Below, one piece after another: positions 34,826-48,896 of a stretch of 64,000 nucleotides of DNA (the first letter of the stretch is position 1; every line of letters starts with the position of its first letter). The notes beneath the pieces were generated by a model that was given only the letters and a program-made list of their open reading frames with translations, had not been told where the DNA came from and ran no database searches. Made by a program: the position numbers and the translations under genes. This DNA is from Variovorax paradoxus (GTDB taxonomy: Bacteria; Pseudomonadota; Gammaproteobacteria; Burkholderiales; Burkholderiaceae_C): the NCBI RefSeq assembly GCF_030815975.1, contig NZ_JAUSXL010000002.1, forward strand, positions 1,364,001-1,428,000, written 5' to 3'.

Positions 34826-35368
34826 CTATTTCTTCGGCTGGCCCTTCATCATGTCGATGATGTTCATCTTCATGCCGTTCCCCATGATCATGTCGCCGGG
34901 CTTCTGCCCGGCCTTGCACGGGCCGACCCACTTCGCCTCCATGACGAAGCTCCCACTGGATTTGCCCATCATCGGCGGCTTGTAGGTCGAGCTGCTTTCC
35001 ATCCGGTAGCTGGAGCCGAAGTCGCCCGTGACCACCGCGTGGCTGGTGGCGGTGGTCGTGCCCATCTTGCACACGGAATCGATCACCAGCGCGCTGCCTT
35101 CCCTGCGCATCTCCTGCTTCGAGCAGGCGTCCTTGCCCATGCCCTGCCCCATGTCGCGCAGCGCCTGGTCGGTGGCGGCGTCGATGCATTGCTGCACGGT
35201 CTGCACCGGCGCGCTGTTGGCGCCACCGGCGCCGTCCCCCATCTTCATCTCCCAGAGGCCGGGCTTGCGTGGCGGATAGTCGGCGGCATGCAGCGCGCCG
35301 GCGCAGCTGCCGAGCGCGCAGGCCAGCGCCTTCGCGCGCAGGGAAGGAGAAAGGCGAAGCAGCGGCAT
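34826..35368 (-). CDS. DUF3617 secreted protein
   Basis: A 180-residue exported protein: basic N-terminus, hydrophobic stretch and cleavage near ALHAADYP. The mature part opens with PPRKPGLWEMKM, the characteristic start of DUF3617, and has a four-Cys pattern with a TYKPPMMGKSSGSF segment and a Met/Lys-rich end. The function of the family is unknown; members are periplasmic. It appears monocistronic. Confidence 0.85.
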   Translation of the reverse strand: MPLLRLSPSLRAKALACALGSCAGALHAADYPPRKPGLWEMKMGDGAGGANSAPVQTVQQCIDAATDQALRDMGQGMGKDACSKQEMRREGSALVIDSVCKMGTTTATSHAVVTGDFGSSYRMESSSTYKPPMMGKSSGSFVMEAKWVGPCKAGQKPGDMIMGNGMKMNIIDMMKGQPKK

Positions 35369-35450
35369 CGAGACCTCGGTTCAGTCAGAGTGGCGAGCCT
35401 CGATTTGTACCGCGCACCCCGACGGCGCGGAATACCGCGATCGGCCTATC

Positions 35451-36614
35451 TCACCAGGGCGTCCACTTCGCCTCGCTGGCCGCCGAAGCCACCGTGCGCT
35501 CGATAAAGCGCACGCCGCGCGCACCGTCTTCCACGCGCGGGTAGTCGGCCGCGATGGCATCGGCCTGCTGTCCCGCATGCCGTGCGCGGATGTCTGCCAC
35601 GACGCCGGCATAGATGTTGGCAAAGGCCTCGATGAAGCCCTCGGGATGGCCGGCCGGCAGGCGGCTCGCGCGCTGCGCCGCCTCGCACAGCCAGGGCGAA
35701 CCGCGCGTGAGGATCCGCTTCGGCCCGTCGTGCGGCAGGTGCACCAGCTGGCTCGGCTGCTCCTGCCGCCACTCGAGCGTGCCGAGCGTGCCCGAGACGC
35801 GCAGCCGCAGGTCGTTCTCCAGGCCGGTGTTGATCTGCGAGGCAATCAGCACGCCGCGCGCGCCGCCCTTGAAGCGCAGCAGCAGGCTGCCGTCGTCGTC
35901 GAGCATGCGGCCCGGCACCAGCGCGCTCAGGTCGGCGCACAGGCTCTCGATCTCCAGGCCGGTGACGCTGGCGACCAGGTTCTCGGCATGCGAGCCGATG
36001 TCGCCGATGGCGCCGGCCGCGCCGCTCCTCGCGGGGTCGGTGCGCCAGTCGGCCTGCTTGTTGCCGGCGCCTTCGAGCTGGCTCGCGAGCCAGCCCTGGT
36101 TGTATTCGACCACCACCTTGCGCAGTTCGCCGAGCTGGCCCGAGCGGACCATCTCGCGCGCCTGCCGCACCATCGGGTAGCCGGTGTAGTTGTAGGTCAC
36201 GCCGAACAGCGTGCCCTGCTTCTTCACGGCCGCCACCAGCGCGTCGGCCTGCGCGCGCGTGTGCACCAGCGGCTTGTCGCACACCACGTGGAAGCCGGCT
36301 TCCACAAAGGCCTGCGCGACCGGAAAGTGCATGTGGTTGGGCGTGACGATGGAGACGAAGTCGATGCGCTCCTCCGGCGGGCGCTTCAGCTCGTCGGCCA
36401 GCAGCGACTGCCAGTCGCCATGGTTGCGGTCGTCCGCCAGGTGCAGGTCGCGCCCCGAGGCGCGCGCCTTCTCGGGACTCGACGACAGCGCGCCGGCCAC
36501 GAGATCGATCTGTCCGTCGAGCGCCATGGCGTTGCGGTGCACGGCGCCGATGAAGGCGTCGCGGCCGCCGCCGACCATGGCGCAGCGCAGTTTGCGGGGA
36601 GGTTGATCAGTCAT
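35451..36614 (-). CDS. Gfo/Idh/MocA-family oxidoreductase
   Basis: A sugar or polyol dehydrogenase of 387 residues: an N-terminal Rossmann domain ([18 protein letters not shown]), the conserved CDKPLVHT lysine-proline motif near residue 115, and the catalytic-type segment [11 protein letters not shown]. It oxidises a sugar, inositol or similar compound with NAD(P). It lies downstream of the Rbs-type importer genes on the same strand, separated by a repeat, so it probably acts on the imported sugar. The substrate is unknown. Confidence 0.9.
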   Translation of the reverse strand: MTDQPPRKLRCAMVGGGRDAFIGAVHRNAMALDGQIDLVAGALSSSPEKARASGRDLHLADDRNHGDWQSLLADELKRPPEERIDFVSIVTPNHMHFPVAQAFVEAGFHVVCDKPLVHTRAQADALVAAVKKQGTLFGVTYNYTGYPMVRQAREMVRSGQLGELRKVVVEYNQGWLASQLEGAGNKQADWRTDPARSGAAGAIGDIGSHAENLVASVTGLEIESLCADLSALVPGRMLDDDGSLLLRFKGGARGVLIASQINTGLENDLRLRVSGTLGTLEWRQEQPSQLVHLPHDGPKRILTRGSPWLCEAAQRASRLPAGHPEGFIEAFANIYAGVVADIRARHAGQQADAIAADYPRVEDGARGVRFIERTVASAASEAKWTPW

Positions 36615-36636
36615 CGATAGGAGATCCTGGTAACTG

Positions 36637-36750
36637 TCCCCTCTCCCTCCGGGAGAGGGCTAGGGTGAGGGCCTCGGCGTTTGCGAGCGCATGGCCTCGG
36701 CCCTCGCCGCTGGCCCTCACCCCAACCCTCTCCCCAAGGGGAGAGGGAGG
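36637..36750. repeat. REP/BIME-like intergenic repeat, copy 5
   Basis: Hairpins CCCCTCTCCCTCCGGGAGAGGG and CCCTCTCCCCAAGGGGAGAGGG face each other across TAGGGTGAGGGCC and GGCCCTCACCCCA. It lies between the binding-protein gene and the dehydrogenase in the sugar operon, where it may stabilise or attenuate the mRNA. It is the GAGAGGG subtype, like copy 1. Confidence 0.85.
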
Positions 36751-36758
36751 AAGGCGAC

Positions 36759-37721
36759 TCAGAACGGCGAGTTCGGGTGGTAGAAGTCTTTCGCGTTTTC
36801 CTTGGTGATCAGCACCGACGGAATGATCGTGGTCGCGGGCAGCTTCTCGCCCTTCAGCCGCGCTTCGGCCGTGAGCTTGATCGCGTCGTAGATGAACTTG
36901 GGCGAGTAGCTCACGTCGGCTGTGATGCGCTTGTCCTTGCCGTCCATGATGGTCTTGACCATGCTTTTGGCGCCCGCGCCGCCGAAGATGATCTTGATGT
37001 CGTCGCGCTTGGCCTGCTCGATGGCCTTGAGCACACCCACGGCCATGTCGTCGTCGGCGGCCCAGATGGCGTCGATGTTCTTGAAGCGCGTGAGGTAGTC
37101 CTGCGTGACCTTGAAGGCGTCGTCGCGGTTCCAGTTGGCGTACTTGGCATCGAGCAGCTTGATGTCGGGGCTGCCCTTGAGCACCGCGTTGAAGGCGTCC
37201 ATGCGTTCGTTGTCCAGCGTGGTGGCAATGCCGCGCAGCGCGACCACGTTGCCCTTGCCGCCGAGCTGCTTCACGATGTACTCGGCCGGAATGCGGCCGA
37301 AGGCGGTGTTGTCGCCGGCCACGTAGGCATCCTGCGCGCTGGTGTCAGTGAGGCCGCGGTCGACCACGGTCACGAAGGCGCCCTTGGCCTTGACCTGCGC
37401 CACCGGCTTGGTCAGCGCGGCCGACTCGAACGGGAACACGACCAGCGCATTGATCTTGGTGACGGTCGAGAGGTCTTGCAGCTGGTTCGCCTGCTCGGGC
37501 GCATTGGCCGCGGTCTTGATCGTGATCTTCAGGTCCTTGTGTTCCTTCTCCAGATCCTTCTTCGCCTGGTTGGCCCAGTAGTTGATGCCGCCCATGAAGC
37601 TGTGCGTGGCCGCCGGAATCGAAACGCCGAGGTTCACTTTCTCGGCAGCGAATGCGGGCAGGCTCGCGAGCGCTGCGGCCGCCACGGCCGTGAGTGCGAT
37701 GCGACGTGTGAAGCTTGTCAT
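36759..37721 (-). CDS. sugar ABC transporter substrate-binding protein (RbsB-like)
   Basis: A periplasmic sugar-binding protein of the Peripla_BP_4 type, 320 residues, with a signal peptide ([22 protein letters not shown]). The core begins [26 protein letters not shown] and contains [14 protein letters not shown] and [18 protein letters not shown], as in ribose/xylose/inositol binders. ATG 37721 follows AAGGAG. It is placed after the permease gene with a 38-bp gap. The exact sugar is not readable from the sequence. Confidence 0.92.
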   Translation of the reverse strand: MTSFTRRIALTAVAAAALASLPAFAAEKVNLGVSIPAATHSFMGGINYWANQAKKDLEKEHKDLKITIKTAANAPEQANQLQDLSTVTKINALVVFPFESAALTKPVAQVKAKGAFVTVVDRGLTDTSAQDAYVAGDNTAFGRIPAEYIVKQLGGKGNVVALRGIATTLDNERMDAFNAVLKGSPDIKLLDAKYANWNRDDAFKVTQDYLTRFKNIDAIWAADDDMAVGVLKAIEQAKRDDIKIIFGGAGAKSMVKTIMDGKDKRITADVSYSPKFIYDAIKLTAEARLKGEKLPATTIIPSVLITKENAKDFYHPNSPF

Positions 37722-37759
37722 GCTGGATGTCTCCTTGTGGTTGATGGAACGGGAACGAG

Positions 37760-38785
37760 CTAGCGGCGGCCTCGCTGGAGGAACGCGACGATGATGATCA
37801 CGAAGCCCTGCACCGCGGCGTTGAGGTACACGCTGATGATGCTGGTGAGGTTCAGGATGTTGCTGATGACCGAGAGCAGGATCGCGCCGATCACCGTGCC
37901 CGTGATGCTGCCCGCGCCGCCCTTGAGCGCGGTGCCGCCGACAATCACCGCGGCAATCGCCTCGAGCTCCCACAGGAGGCCCGTGGTCGGCGAAGCGGAT
38001 CCGAGGCGCGGCACGTAGAGCAGGGTGGCAATGCCCACGCACACGCCGAGCAGCACGTAGGTGAGGATCTTCACGCGGTCCACATCCACCGCCGCATAGC
38101 GCGCGACCTGCTCGTTGGAGCCGATGGCCTGCACGTAGCGCCCGTAGGCCGTGCGGTTCAATATGACGCCGCCGATGATCGCGACGATCACGAACACCCA
38201 CACCGGCACCGGAATGCCCGCCAGGCTCGCGTAGTACACCGGCGCATAGAGGTCCGACAGCTCGTTGTCGAGCGTGAGCGCGCCGCCGTCGGCAAAGTAC
38301 GTGAGGTAGGCGCGGAAGATGCCGAGCGTGCCCAGCGTGACGATGAAGGGTTCGATGCGCCCCTTGGTGATCAAGAGGCCGTGTGCGAGCCCGAACAGCG
38401 CGCCCAGCACCACCGCGAGCACTGCGCCCATCACCACCGCCATCAGCGGCGAGCCCGAGGCGGGCCCGGCCCAGTTGATGAACATGATCACGCTGCCCGC
38501 GATGAGCGCCGCCATCGAGCCCACCGACAGGTCGATGCCGCCCGAGATGATCACGAAGCACATGCCCACCGCGATGATGCCGATGAAGGCCGTGCGCGTG
38601 AGTACGTTCATGGCGTTGTCGACAGTTGCGAAGTCGCTGTTCAGCAACGTGCCCGCAATGCACAGCAGCACCAGGCCGATGACCGGCCCCAGGCCGTGCA
38701 GGTGCTCGGTCCAGCGCGGCTTGCCCTCGCTGCGGTGTTGCGCGGCGTCAGGCTGCGACGTGGGTGTCTGCTGTTCCGGTGGCAT
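37760..38785 (-). CDS. sugar ABC transporter permease (RbsC-like)
   Basis: A membrane permease of 341 residues, BPD_transp_2 class, with about ten hydrophobic segments. Characteristic parts are [58 protein letters not shown] and the C-terminal [18 protein letters not shown]. The first 38 bases overlap the end of the ATPase gene in another frame, a longer overlap than the usual four bases. It forms the channel of the Rbs-type importer. Confidence 0.92.
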   Translation of the reverse strand: MPPEQQTPTSQPDAAQHRSEGKPRWTEHLHGLGPVIGLVLLCIAGTLLNSDFATVDNAMNVLTRTAFIGIIAVGMCFVIISGGIDLSVGSMAALIAGSVIMFINWAGPASGSPLMAVVMGAVLAVVLGALFGLAHGLLITKGRIEPFIVTLGTLGIFRAYLTYFADGGALTLDNELSDLYAPVYYASLAGIPVPVWVFVIVAIIGGVILNRTAYGRYVQAIGSNEQVARYAAVDVDRVKILTYVLLGVCVGIATLLYVPRLGSASPTTGLLWELEAIAAVIVGGTALKGGAGSITGTVIGAILLSVISNILNLTSIISVYLNAAVQGFVIIIVAFLQRGRR

Positions 38786-40286
38786 GAGCGATGAGCTCCT
38801 CTTCAGTCAAGTGGTCGGCGTTGAGCGTGGCGACGAGGCGGCCCGCGCGCATCACCGCCACGCGGTGGCATAGGCCGATGAGTTCCATCAGCTCCGACGA
38901 GACGACGATCACCGCGAGCCCCTCGCGGGCGAGTCGCTGGATCAAAAAATAGATGTCGCGCTTGGCGCCGATGTCGACGCCGCGCGTGGGCTCGTCGAGC
39001 ACCACCACCTTGGGCTTGGGCTGCAGCACCTTGGCGAGCGCGAGCTTCTGCTGGTTGCCGCCCGAGAGCGACGACGCGCGCACGTCGAGCGAGCCGGTGC
39101 GGATGCCGTAGTCCTTCACGGCCTCGGCCAGCGCGCCGCGCTCGGCGTCGGGCTGCAGCCAGGGCTGCGCATAGCGCTCGAGCGCCATCAGCGTGAGGTT
39201 CTCGCGCAGGCCGAAGTTCACGTGCAGGCCCTTGCCCTTGCGGTCTTCGCTGAGGTAGGTGAGGCCGTGTTTCGCGGCATCGCGCGGACTGCGCCAGCCC
39301 TTCTGGCCGGGCACCGGCTTGCCGAGCATCTCGACCTGGCCGCTCGCGGGCCTGAGGCCCAGCAGGCCTTCGAACAGCTCGGTTCGGCCCGCGCCGACCA
39401 GGCCCGCAAAGCCGAGGATCTCGCCCGGCCGCACGTCGAAGCTCACATCCTGCGCCCAGCCGGGCACGCTGAAATTGCGCACGCGCATGGCGGGCGCATC
39501 GGCGGCCACCACGAGGTCGCGCGGCGGATACAGGTCGGCAAGCTCGCGGCCCACCATGAGGTTGGCCATCTGCTGGCGCGTGAGCTCGGGCGTGGGCGCG
39601 CGCGCCACGAAGCGGCCGTCGCGCATCACGATCACCTCGTCGGTCACCTGCTCCACTTCGTCGAGCTTGTGCGAGATGTAGACGATGGTCACGCCATCGG
39701 CGCGCAGCTGCGCGATGAGCTTGAACAGGCGTTCGGTCTCGCCAGGGGTCAGCGTGGCCGTGGGCTCGTCCATGATCAGAAGGCGCGCGCGGCGTGCGAT
39801 GGCCTTGGCGATCTCGACCAGTTGCTTCTCCGCGACGATGAGCCTGCGCACCTTGGTGCGCGGATCGATGTTCAGGCCGACGGCGGCCAATGCGGCGGCG
39901 GCGGCGCGTTCCATCGCGGCGTCGTCGAGCAGCCAGCCATTCTTCTTTTCATGGCCCAGGAAAATGTTCTGCGCCACGCTCAGGTCTTCCGCGAGGTTGA
40001 ACTCCTGGTGGATCAGCACGATGCCCAGCGCCTCGGCGTCGCGCGAGCTCGTGAACTGCTGCGGCTGGCCGTTGATGCGCAGCGTGCCGCCGGTGAGCGG
40101 CTCGTAGCCCGCGAGGATCTTCATCAGCGTGGACTTGCCCGCGCCGTTCTCGCCGAGCAGGCCGTACACGCGGCCCGGCGCCAGCGCGAAACTCACGCCG
40201 TGCAGCACTTGCACCGGGCCGAAGGCCTTCACCACGCCGTCGAACTCGACCGCCACGCTTCCCTTGGTTTCTGCTTCTGCCGTCAT
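38748..40286 (-). CDS. sugar ABC transporter ATP-binding protein, double ATPase (RbsA-like)
   Basis: A 512-residue double ATPase of the CUT2 class. Domain 1 has Walker [10 protein letters not shown], signature [15 protein letters not shown] (degenerate, usual for this domain) and Walker [12 protein letters not shown]. Domain 2 has the Walker A remnant GLVGAGRTE, signature [16 protein letters not shown] and [16 protein letters not shown]. Start ATG 40286 shares ATGA with the ROK regulator stop. It energises the RbsC-like permease. Confidence 0.93.
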   Translation of the reverse strand: MTAEAETKGSVAVEFDGVVKAFGPVQVLHGVSFALAPGRVYGLLGENGAGKSTLMKILAGYEPLTGGTLRINGQPQQFTSSRDAEALGIVLIHQEFNLAEDLSVAQNIFLGHEKKNGWLLDDAAMERAAAAALAAVGLNIDPRTKVRRLIVAEKQLVEIAKAIARRARLLIMDEPTATLTPGETERLFKLIAQLRADGVTIVYISHKLDEVEQVTDEVIVMRDGRFVARAPTPELTRQQMANLMVGRELADLYPPRDLVVAADAPAMRVRNFSVPGWAQDVSFDVRPGEILGFAGLVGAGRTELFEGLLGLRPASGQVEMLGKPVPGQKGWRSPRDAAKHGLTYLSEDRKGKGLHVNFGLRENLTLMALERYAQPWLQPDAERGALAEAVKDYGIRTGSLDVRASSLSGGNQQKLALAKVLQPKPKVVVLDEPTRGVDIGAKRDIYFLIQRLAREGLAVIVVSSELMELIGLCHRVAVMRAGRLVATLNADHLTEEELIAHATGTADTHVAA

Positions 40287-41500
40287 GGCGCCACTCCGCG
40301 GACCTTCAGTGTCTCGTGCATCGCGAGCACGCCGGCACCGATCAGGCCGCCCTGCACGCCCAGCGGCGTGTACTGGATTTCGAGGTGCCGGGTCGAGAGC
40401 GCGAGCGAGCGCTGGTACACGCTCTGCCGCACCGCCGCCAGGAACAGCGGCCCGATGCGCGTGATGCCGCCGCCGATGAACACATGCGACGGATTGAAGA
40501 AGTTCACCACCGACGCCAGCATCTGGCCGATGAGGTTGCCGGCGCGCTGGATGATGCCGTTGGCCGCCGTATCGCCGGCGCGGCTCGCCTGGCCCACGTC
40601 GACGGCATCGATGCGGCCGTGCACGCGCAGGCACTCGGCCAGCATGGCGCTTTCGCCGGCCTCGGCCGCCTGCACCGCCATGCGCGTGATGGCCGGCCCG
40701 GCGGCCATGGCTTCGACGCAGCCGACGTTGCCGCAATGGCAGCGCGGGCCGTCCTGGTCGACGCAGATGTGGCCCACGTCGCCGGCCGACCCCGCTGCGC
40801 CGCGATAGACCTCGCCATGGCAGACGATGCCGCAGCCTATGCCGGTGCCGATCTTGATCACGAGAAAGTTGTTGAGCGAGCGCTTCAGCCGCCAGAGCTC
40901 GCCGAGCGCCATCAGGTTCACGTCGTTGTCGACGAAGACGGGCGCCGCGTAATCTTCGCGCAGGTAGTCGCGGATCGAGAAACTGTCCCAGGCCGGCATC
41001 AGCGGCGGATTCACGAGCTGGCCGATCTCGAAGTTGACGGGGCCGGGCACGCCGATGCCGATGCCCAGCACGTCCTTCGCGCCGTGGCCGCAGCGCGCGA
41101 GCAGTTCGCGCATCAGCACGCGCACCCGCGCCAGCACCACGGCCGGGCCTTCGCGAACGTCGGCCGGTTCGTCGTGCTGCGCGAGCAGCGTGAGGTCGGG
41201 GCGCAGCACCGCGACATCGAGGCTGGTGGCGCCGATGTCGATGCCCACGAGCACGCCAAGCCCGGCGTGCAACTGCAGATTTTCGGCGCGGCGGCCGCCC
41301 GAGGAGCGCTGCAGGCCGGCTTCGGCCAGCAGACCCTGGTCGACCAGGCCGGCGATCAGCGCATTGGCCTTGCTCTTGGAGAAGCCGAGCTGTTCGGCCA
41401 TGGCATGGCGCGACCCGCCGGCCGACCAGAAGGTGGTCTCCAGCAACCGCATCTCGTCCGCAGTGATGCCACTCCAGGGTGCCACGCGCTTTGTCTCCAA
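40283..41500 (-). CDS. ROK-family transcriptional regulator
   Basis: A 405-residue ROK protein with an N-terminal winged helix (SRHAMAEQLGFSKSKANALIAGLVDQGLL) and a sugar-kinase-like domain. The ROK signature GVLVGIDIGATSLDVAVL, the DNDVNLMALGE segment and the zinc motif CHCGNVGCVE are present. It is the first gene of the sugar operon, so it probably represses it and is released by the imported sugar or its phosphate. Its promoter must lie in 41501-41633, just below the atp terminator. Confidence 0.92.
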   Translation of the reverse strand: METKRVAPWSGITADEMRLLETTFWSAGGSRHAMAEQLGFSKSKANALIAGLVDQGLLAEAGLQRSSGGRRAENLQLHAGLGVLVGIDIGATSLDVAVLRPDLTLLAQHDEPADVREGPAVVLARVRVLMRELLARCGHGAKDVLGIGIGVPGPVNFEIGQLVNPPLMPAWDSFSIRDYLREDYAAPVFVDNDVNLMALGELWRLKRSLNNFLVIKIGTGIGCGIVCHGEVYRGAAGSAGDVGHICVDQDGPRCHCGNVGCVEAMAAGPAITRMAVQAAEAGESAMLAECLRVHGRIDAVDVGQASRAGDTAANGIIQRAGNLIGQMLASVVNFFNPSHVFIGGGITRIGPLFLAAVRQSVYQRSLALSTRHLEIQYTPLGVQGGLIGAGVLAMHETLKVRGVAP

Positions 41501-41633
41501 TATTCTTTTTTGCCCGTCGCCACAGCGGGCTGTTCAGGCGAATGCGAATACTAGGTGGGCGGCTTCAGCCGGACAAGGCCGAACTTCGACCATGTTCAGA
41601 TCAAAGCTGCCTCGAATGTGGAGAGCCAGGCGC

Positions 41634-41656
41634 AAAAAAACCGCCCGAAGGCGGCT
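41634..41656 (-). terminator. Rho-independent terminator of the atp operon
   Basis: Read on the - strand this is GCCGCC-TTCG-GGCGGT followed by a run of T (TTTTTTT). A stable TTCG-loop hairpin with a U tract, 28 bases after the atpC stop, fits an intrinsic terminator. The remaining gap up to 41501 should hold the ROK operon promoter; I see no strong operator there. Confidence 0.85.
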
Positions 41657-41683
41657 TGAGCAAGGGGCACTGGAGCGCCCGCT

Positions 41684-42103
41684 TTACTTTTTCTGGCGGT
41701 ACTTGCGCAGCGCAGCCAGCTGCGCGGCCATCACGGCCAGTTCCGACTGCGCCATCGCGATGTCGATGTCGGTCCTGGCGTTCTTGAGCGCTTCCTCGGC
41801 GGCGGCCTTGGCCTTGTTGGCCTTCTCGTCGTCGAGGTCCTTGCCGCGGATCGCGGTGTCGGACAGCACGGTGACGGCGTTGGGCTGCACTTCGAGAATG
41901 CCGCCGGCCACGAAGACGAACTCTTCGCCGCCGTCGGCCGTTTCGATGCGCACGGCGCCCGGGCGGATGCGCGTGATCAGCGGCGTGTGGCGCGGATAGA
42001 TGCCGAGCTCACCGGCTTCACCGGGCAGCGCGACGAACCTGGCTTCGCCCGAGAAGATCGACTCTTCCGCGCTGACCACGTCGACGTGAATGGTGTTTGC
42101 CAT
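41684..42103 (-). CDS. atpC: F1 ATP synthase epsilon subunit
   Basis: The epsilon subunit of F1, 139 residues, which links the gamma shaft to the c-ring and inhibits ATP hydrolysis. The beta-sandwich start [18 protein letters not shown] and the segments [19 protein letters not shown] and [18 protein letters not shown] are typical; a two-helix C-terminal domain follows. It is the last gene of the atp operon, 22 bp after atpD and followed by a terminator. Confidence 0.97.
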   Translation of the reverse strand: MANTIHVDVVSAEESIFSGEARFVALPGEAGELGIYPRHTPLITRIRPGAVRIETADGGEEFVFVAGGILEVQPNAVTVLSDTAIRGKDLDDEKANKAKAAAEEALKNARTDIDIAMAQSELAVMAAQLAALRKYRQKK

Positions 42104-42125
42104 CTGAGTTCCTATCTATGCCGCT

Positions 42126-43544
<1,419 letters not shown>

Positions 43545-43653
43545 TCAATAATGTTGCGACAGGTTCTTGCAGAAGCGTCCTTGTGCCATCGCGGGCCGCT
43601 TTTGCAAGAATGCCGGACGGGCCGGCACCCTTGATTTCTTCAGATACGTCCGA

Positions 43654-44025
43654 TCAGCACTTCAGCGCCGCCGCCTGTGCAGCGAAGGCATCGCTGGCAG
43701 CCTTGCAGGCCTGGCCCAGCGCGGCCTTGTCGGTGCCCATCGAAGCCCATGCGGCCTTGGTCTGCTCCACGCTCGCCTTCATCGCATCGGCAGCAGCGCC
43801 GCTTTGCGAAGACACGCAAGCCTGGGCCTTGGCCAGGTAGTCGTTGCACTCCTGCGGCAGGTCCGCGGCCGACGCCGTGGGAGCGGCGGCTGCGGGTGCG
43901 GCCGGAGCTGCGGGCGCGGGAGCCGGCGCAGCGGCGGGTGCCGGCGGTGCAGCAGGCGCCTCTTCCTTCTTGGAGCAGGCAGTCAGGGCGGCGGCCATGG
44001 CCACCAGAACGAGAAGTTTCTTCAT
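43654..44025 (-). CDS. small lipoprotein inside the atp operon
   Basis: A 123-residue predicted lipoprotein: MKKLLVLVAMAAALTACSK with lipobox LTAC, then a Pro/Ala-rich linker of about 35 residues and a helical domain with four Cys (PQECNDYLAKAQACV, LGQACKAASDAF, final LKC) that could form a disulfide-bonded hairpin. It resembles DUF5339-type small proteins (weak recognition). It lies between atpG and atpD on the same strand, 87 bp after atpG and 127 bp before atpD, so it should be co-transcribed. A role in ATP synthase is not known. Confidence 0.85.
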   Translation of the reverse strand: MKKLLVLVAMAAALTACSKKEEAPAAPPAPAAAPAPAPAAPAAPAAAAPTASAADLPQECNDYLAKAQACVSSQSGAAADAMKASVEQTKAAWASMGTDKAALGQACKAASDAFAAQAAALKC

Positions 44026-44112
44026 TTGTGCAGAGTCCCCAAAAAAAGGCCTTCGGTTATCGGTTCGCAATGCGAAGCGCGAATGGCAATGTGGCCTGGT
44101 CCATTGCCGCAA

Positions 44113-44988
44113 TCAAACACCGGCCGCCGCAGCGGCGCCGGACACGATTTCCGAAAGCTCTTTGGTGATGCCTGCCTGGCGGGTCTTGTTGTAGACCAGC
44201 TTCAGTTCGTCGATCACGTTGCCTGCGTTGTCGGTTGCGGCCTTCATGGCCACCATGCGCGCCGAATGCTCGGAGGCCATGTTCTCGGCCACGGCCTGGT
44301 AGACCAGCGACTCCACATAGCGCACCAGCAGCTCGTCGATCACGCTCTGTGCATCGGGCTCGTAGATGTAGTCCCACGAATGGTGGCCGGCCTCGACCTG
44401 CAGCGAGTCCGCGGCCAGCGGCAGCAGCTGCTCGACGAGCGGCTCCTGCTTGATCGTGTTGATGAACTTGGTGTAGCACAGGTACACGGCCGACAGCTTG
44501 CCCTCCGCATAGGCGTCGAGCAGCGTCTTGACCGGCCCGATGAGCTTGTCGAGATGCGGCGTGTCGCCCAGGTGGGTGACGTGGGCCACCACGCGCGCAC
44601 CGATGCGGTTCATGAAGCCCAGGCCCTTGTTGCCGATGGCCACCGACTCGATCGCAACGCCCGCGGCCTGCGCTTCCCGCAGCTTGGCCGTCACGGCGCG
44701 CAGCAGGTTGGTGTTCAAGCCGCCGCACAGGCCCTTGTCGCTCGTGACGATGATGAAGCCGATGGCCTTGGCCTCGTTCTTCTTCATGAACGCGTGCGTG
44801 TACTCGGGATTCGCCTTGCCCAGGTTGGCCGCGATGTTGCGAATTTTCTCGCTGTAGGGGCGGGCGGCACGCATGCGCTCTTGCGCCTTGCGCATCTTGG
44901 AAACCGAGACCATTTCCATGGCCTTGGTGATCTTCTTGGTGTTTTCCACCGATTTGATCTTGCCGCGGATTTCCTTACCAGCTGCCAT
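44113..44988 (-). CDS. atpG: F1 ATP synthase gamma subunit
   Basis: The gamma subunit, the central rotating shaft of F1, 291 residues. The N-terminal helix [33 protein letters not shown], the middle [17 protein letters not shown] and the C-terminal helix [33 protein letters not shown] are textbook. The C-terminus ends in SGAAAAAGV. Start ATG 44988 is 21 bp after the atpA stop. Confidence 0.98.
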   Translation of the reverse strand: MAAGKEIRGKIKSVENTKKITKAMEMVSVSKMRKAQERMRAARPYSEKIRNIAANLGKANPEYTHAFMKKNEAKAIGFIIVTSDKGLCGGLNTNLLRAVTAKLREAQAAGVAIESVAIGNKGLGFMNRIGARVVAHVTHLGDTPHLDKLIGPVKTLLDAYAEGKLSAVYLCYTKFINTIKQEPLVEQLLPLAADSLQVEAGHHSWDYIYEPDAQSVIDELLVRYVESLVYQAVAENMASEHSARMVAMKAATDNAGNVIDELKLVYNKTRQAGITKELSEIVSGAAAAAGV

Positions 44989-45009
44989 GAGTGCTCCTTG
45001 TCCGGCCGA

Positions 45010-46563
<1,554 letters not shown>

Positions 46564-46611
46564 GACTCTTTCCTTCTTTCTTTGAGGCTACAAGTAGAGG
46601 GCTGAAGACCG

Positions 46612-47142
46612 TCAGGCCGCCAGCGCAACTTTCATTTGTTCAAGGCGCGCTTTGACGGAGGTGTCGAGCACCTCGTCGCCGACCACCACGCGAATGCCGC
46701 CGATCAGTTCCGGCTCTTGCTGGACCGTGACCTGGAGCTTGCGGCCGAAACGCTTTTCGAGCGCGGCCGCCACATTGGCCAGAACCGCGGCATCGATCGG
46801 GAAGGCGCTGTAGACCACGGCGTCGGACGAACCGCTCTTCGCATTGGCCAGTGCCCGGAACTGCTTCGCAATTTCCGGCAGCACCGAGAAGCGCCCGTTG
46901 TCGAGGAGCGCACCCAGGAAATTCTGGGCATGGGCAGCCAGCGGCGCACCGAAGGCGCCGGCGACCACGCCGAGAACCTGTTCGGCCGTGGCCTTGGGGT
47001 TGTCGGCGAACTGCTGGAGCTCCGGATTGGCCGCGATGGCGGCAACCTTTTCGAGCCAGACGCTGGTTCCGGCGACGTCGGACGACGAGGCCTTGAAAAG
47101 CGCCTCGGCGTAGGGGCGTGCAATGGTGGCGAGTTCTGCCAT
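46612..47142 (-). CDS. atpH: F1 ATP synthase delta subunit
   Basis: The delta subunit (OSCP), 176 residues, which ties F1 to the peripheral stalk. It begins [19 protein letters not shown], the hallmark N-terminus, and ends with the conserved [26 protein letters not shown]. It is eight bases after atpF, in the usual place before atpA. Confidence 0.97.
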   Translation of the reverse strand: MAELATIARPYAEALFKASSSDVAGTSVWLEKVAAIAANPELQQFADNPKATAEQVLGVVAGAFGAPLAAHAQNFLGALLDNGRFSVLPEIAKQFRALANAKSGSSDAVVYSAFPIDAAVLANVAAALEKRFGRKLQVTVQQEPELIGGIRVVVGDEVLDTSVKARLEQMKVALAA

Positions 47143-47150
47143 GGCTTCTA

Positions 47151-47621
47151 TCAGAGTTCGGTCTGCAGGCGGGCGAGCAAATCGGCGTGGACGCCCGCAT
47201 TCACTTCCTTGCGCAGAATCTGCTCTGCGCCCTTGACGGCCAGTGCGGCAACCTGTTCGCGCAATGCTTCGCGCGCCTTCAGTGCCTGCTGGTCGGCTTC
47301 GACGCGTGCAGCCGCAACGATCTTGTTGCCTTCTTCGGTCGCGCGGGCCTTGGCCTCTTCAACGATGGCCTGGGCGCGACGTTCGGCGTCGGCAAGACGT
47401 TGTGCGGACTCGTTGCGTGCCTGGCCCAGTTCGGCTTCCACGCGCTTGTTGGCGGCGGACAGTTCGGACTTGGCCTTGTCGGCGGCAGCGAGGCCTTCGG
47501 CGATCTTCGCAGCGCGGTCGTCCAGCGCCTTCGCGATCGGCGGCCACACGAACTTCATCGTGAACCCGACCAGGATCAGGAACACGATCATCTGAACGAT
47601 CAGGGTACCGGTAATGCTCAC
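47151..47621 (-). CDS. atpF: Fo ATP synthase b subunit
   Basis: The peripheral-stalk b subunit, 156 residues: one N-terminal membrane helix ([27 protein letters not shown]) followed by a long charged coiled coil ([21 protein letters not shown] and onward) typical of dimeric b. It is 77 bp downstream of atpE and eight bases before atpH. Confidence 0.97.
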   Translation of the reverse strand: MSITGTLIVQMIVFLILVGFTMKFVWPPIAKALDDRAAKIAEGLAAADKAKSELSAANKRVEAELGQARNESAQRLADAERRAQAIVEEAKARATEEGNKIVAAARVEADQQALKAREALREQVAALAVKGAEQILRKEVNAGVHADLLARLQTEL

Positions 47622-47698
47622 TTTTCACCCTCTCTTTGGGATTGAATGCGAAGCCATTCCACAGCGGGGAACGACGACACGGGTCCGACGAGAAAGAC

Positions 47699-48022
<324 letters not shown>

Positions 48023-48892
48023 TCAGTGGTGATCGTGGGCCTGGCCGATGTAGACCAGCGCCAGCATCATGAACACGAAGGCCTGCAGCGTGATGATCAG
48101 GATGTGGAAGATGGCCCAGGCCGTGCCCGCGACGATGTGGCCCAGCGCCAGCAGCACGCCGGTGGTCGACAGCGTCCAGGCGCCGCCCATCAGCGCGATC
48201 AGCAGGAAGATCAGTTCGCCGGCATACATGTTGCCGAACAGCCGCATGCCGTGCGAGACGGTCTTGGCGACGAACTCGATCATCTGCATCGCGAAGTTGA
48301 ACGGATACAGCGCCCAGTGGTTGCCGAACGGCGCGGTGAAGAGTTCGTGCACCCAGCCGCCGAAGCCCTTGATCTTGATGTTGTAGAACAGGCAGACCAG
48401 CAGCACAGCCACCGACATGCCCATGGTCACCGAGAGGTCGGCCGTAGGCACGACGCGCAGGTAGGCATGGTGCGGGTCTTCGCCGGCGATGTGGAAAATC
48501 TTGGCCCAGATCGCCGGGAACAAATCGACCGGGAACAGGTCCATTGCATTGAGCAGGAAGATCCAGACGAAGATCGTGAGCGCCAGCGGAGCAACGAACT
48601 TGCGGCTGGTGGCGTTGTGGACGATGCCCTTGGCCTGCTGGTCGACCATTTCCACCAGCAGTTCGACGGCCGCTTGAAAACGGCCGGGAACGCCCGACGT
48701 AGCCTTGCGGGCAGCCAGCCAGAGCAGCCAGCAACCCAGGATGCCCAGTGCTATCGAGAAAAAGAGCGAGTCGAAATTGAAAACCGAAAAGTCCGCAACA
48801 CCCCCAGGCTTGGAGCTTTGCAGGTGCGTCAAGTGGTGAATGATGTATTCACCCGCGGTCTGACCATGTTCCGCAGCGTTTTCAGCAGCCAT
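48023..48892 (-). CDS. atpB: Fo ATP synthase a subunit
   Basis: The a subunit, the proton-channel stator, 289 residues with about six membrane helices. The essential Arg is in the conserved helix [17 protein letters not shown], and the last helix holds [21 protein letters not shown]. The sequence ends in a His-rich tail. ATG 48892 is four bases from the atpI stop. Confidence 0.97.
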   Translation of the reverse strand: MAAENAAEHGQTAGEYIIHHLTHLQSSKPGGVADFSVFNFDSLFFSIALGILGCWLLWLAARKATSGVPGRFQAAVELLVEMVDQQAKGIVHNATSRKFVAPLALTIFVWIFLLNAMDLFPVDLFPAIWAKIFHIAGEDPHHAYLRVVPTADLSVTMGMSVAVLLVCLFYNIKIKGFGGWVHELFTAPFGNHWALYPFNFAMQMIEFVAKTVSHGMRLFGNMYAGELIFLLIALMGGAWTLSTTGVLLALGHIVAGTAWAIFHILIITLQAFVFMMLALVYIGQAHDHH

Positions 48893-48896
48893 TCAG

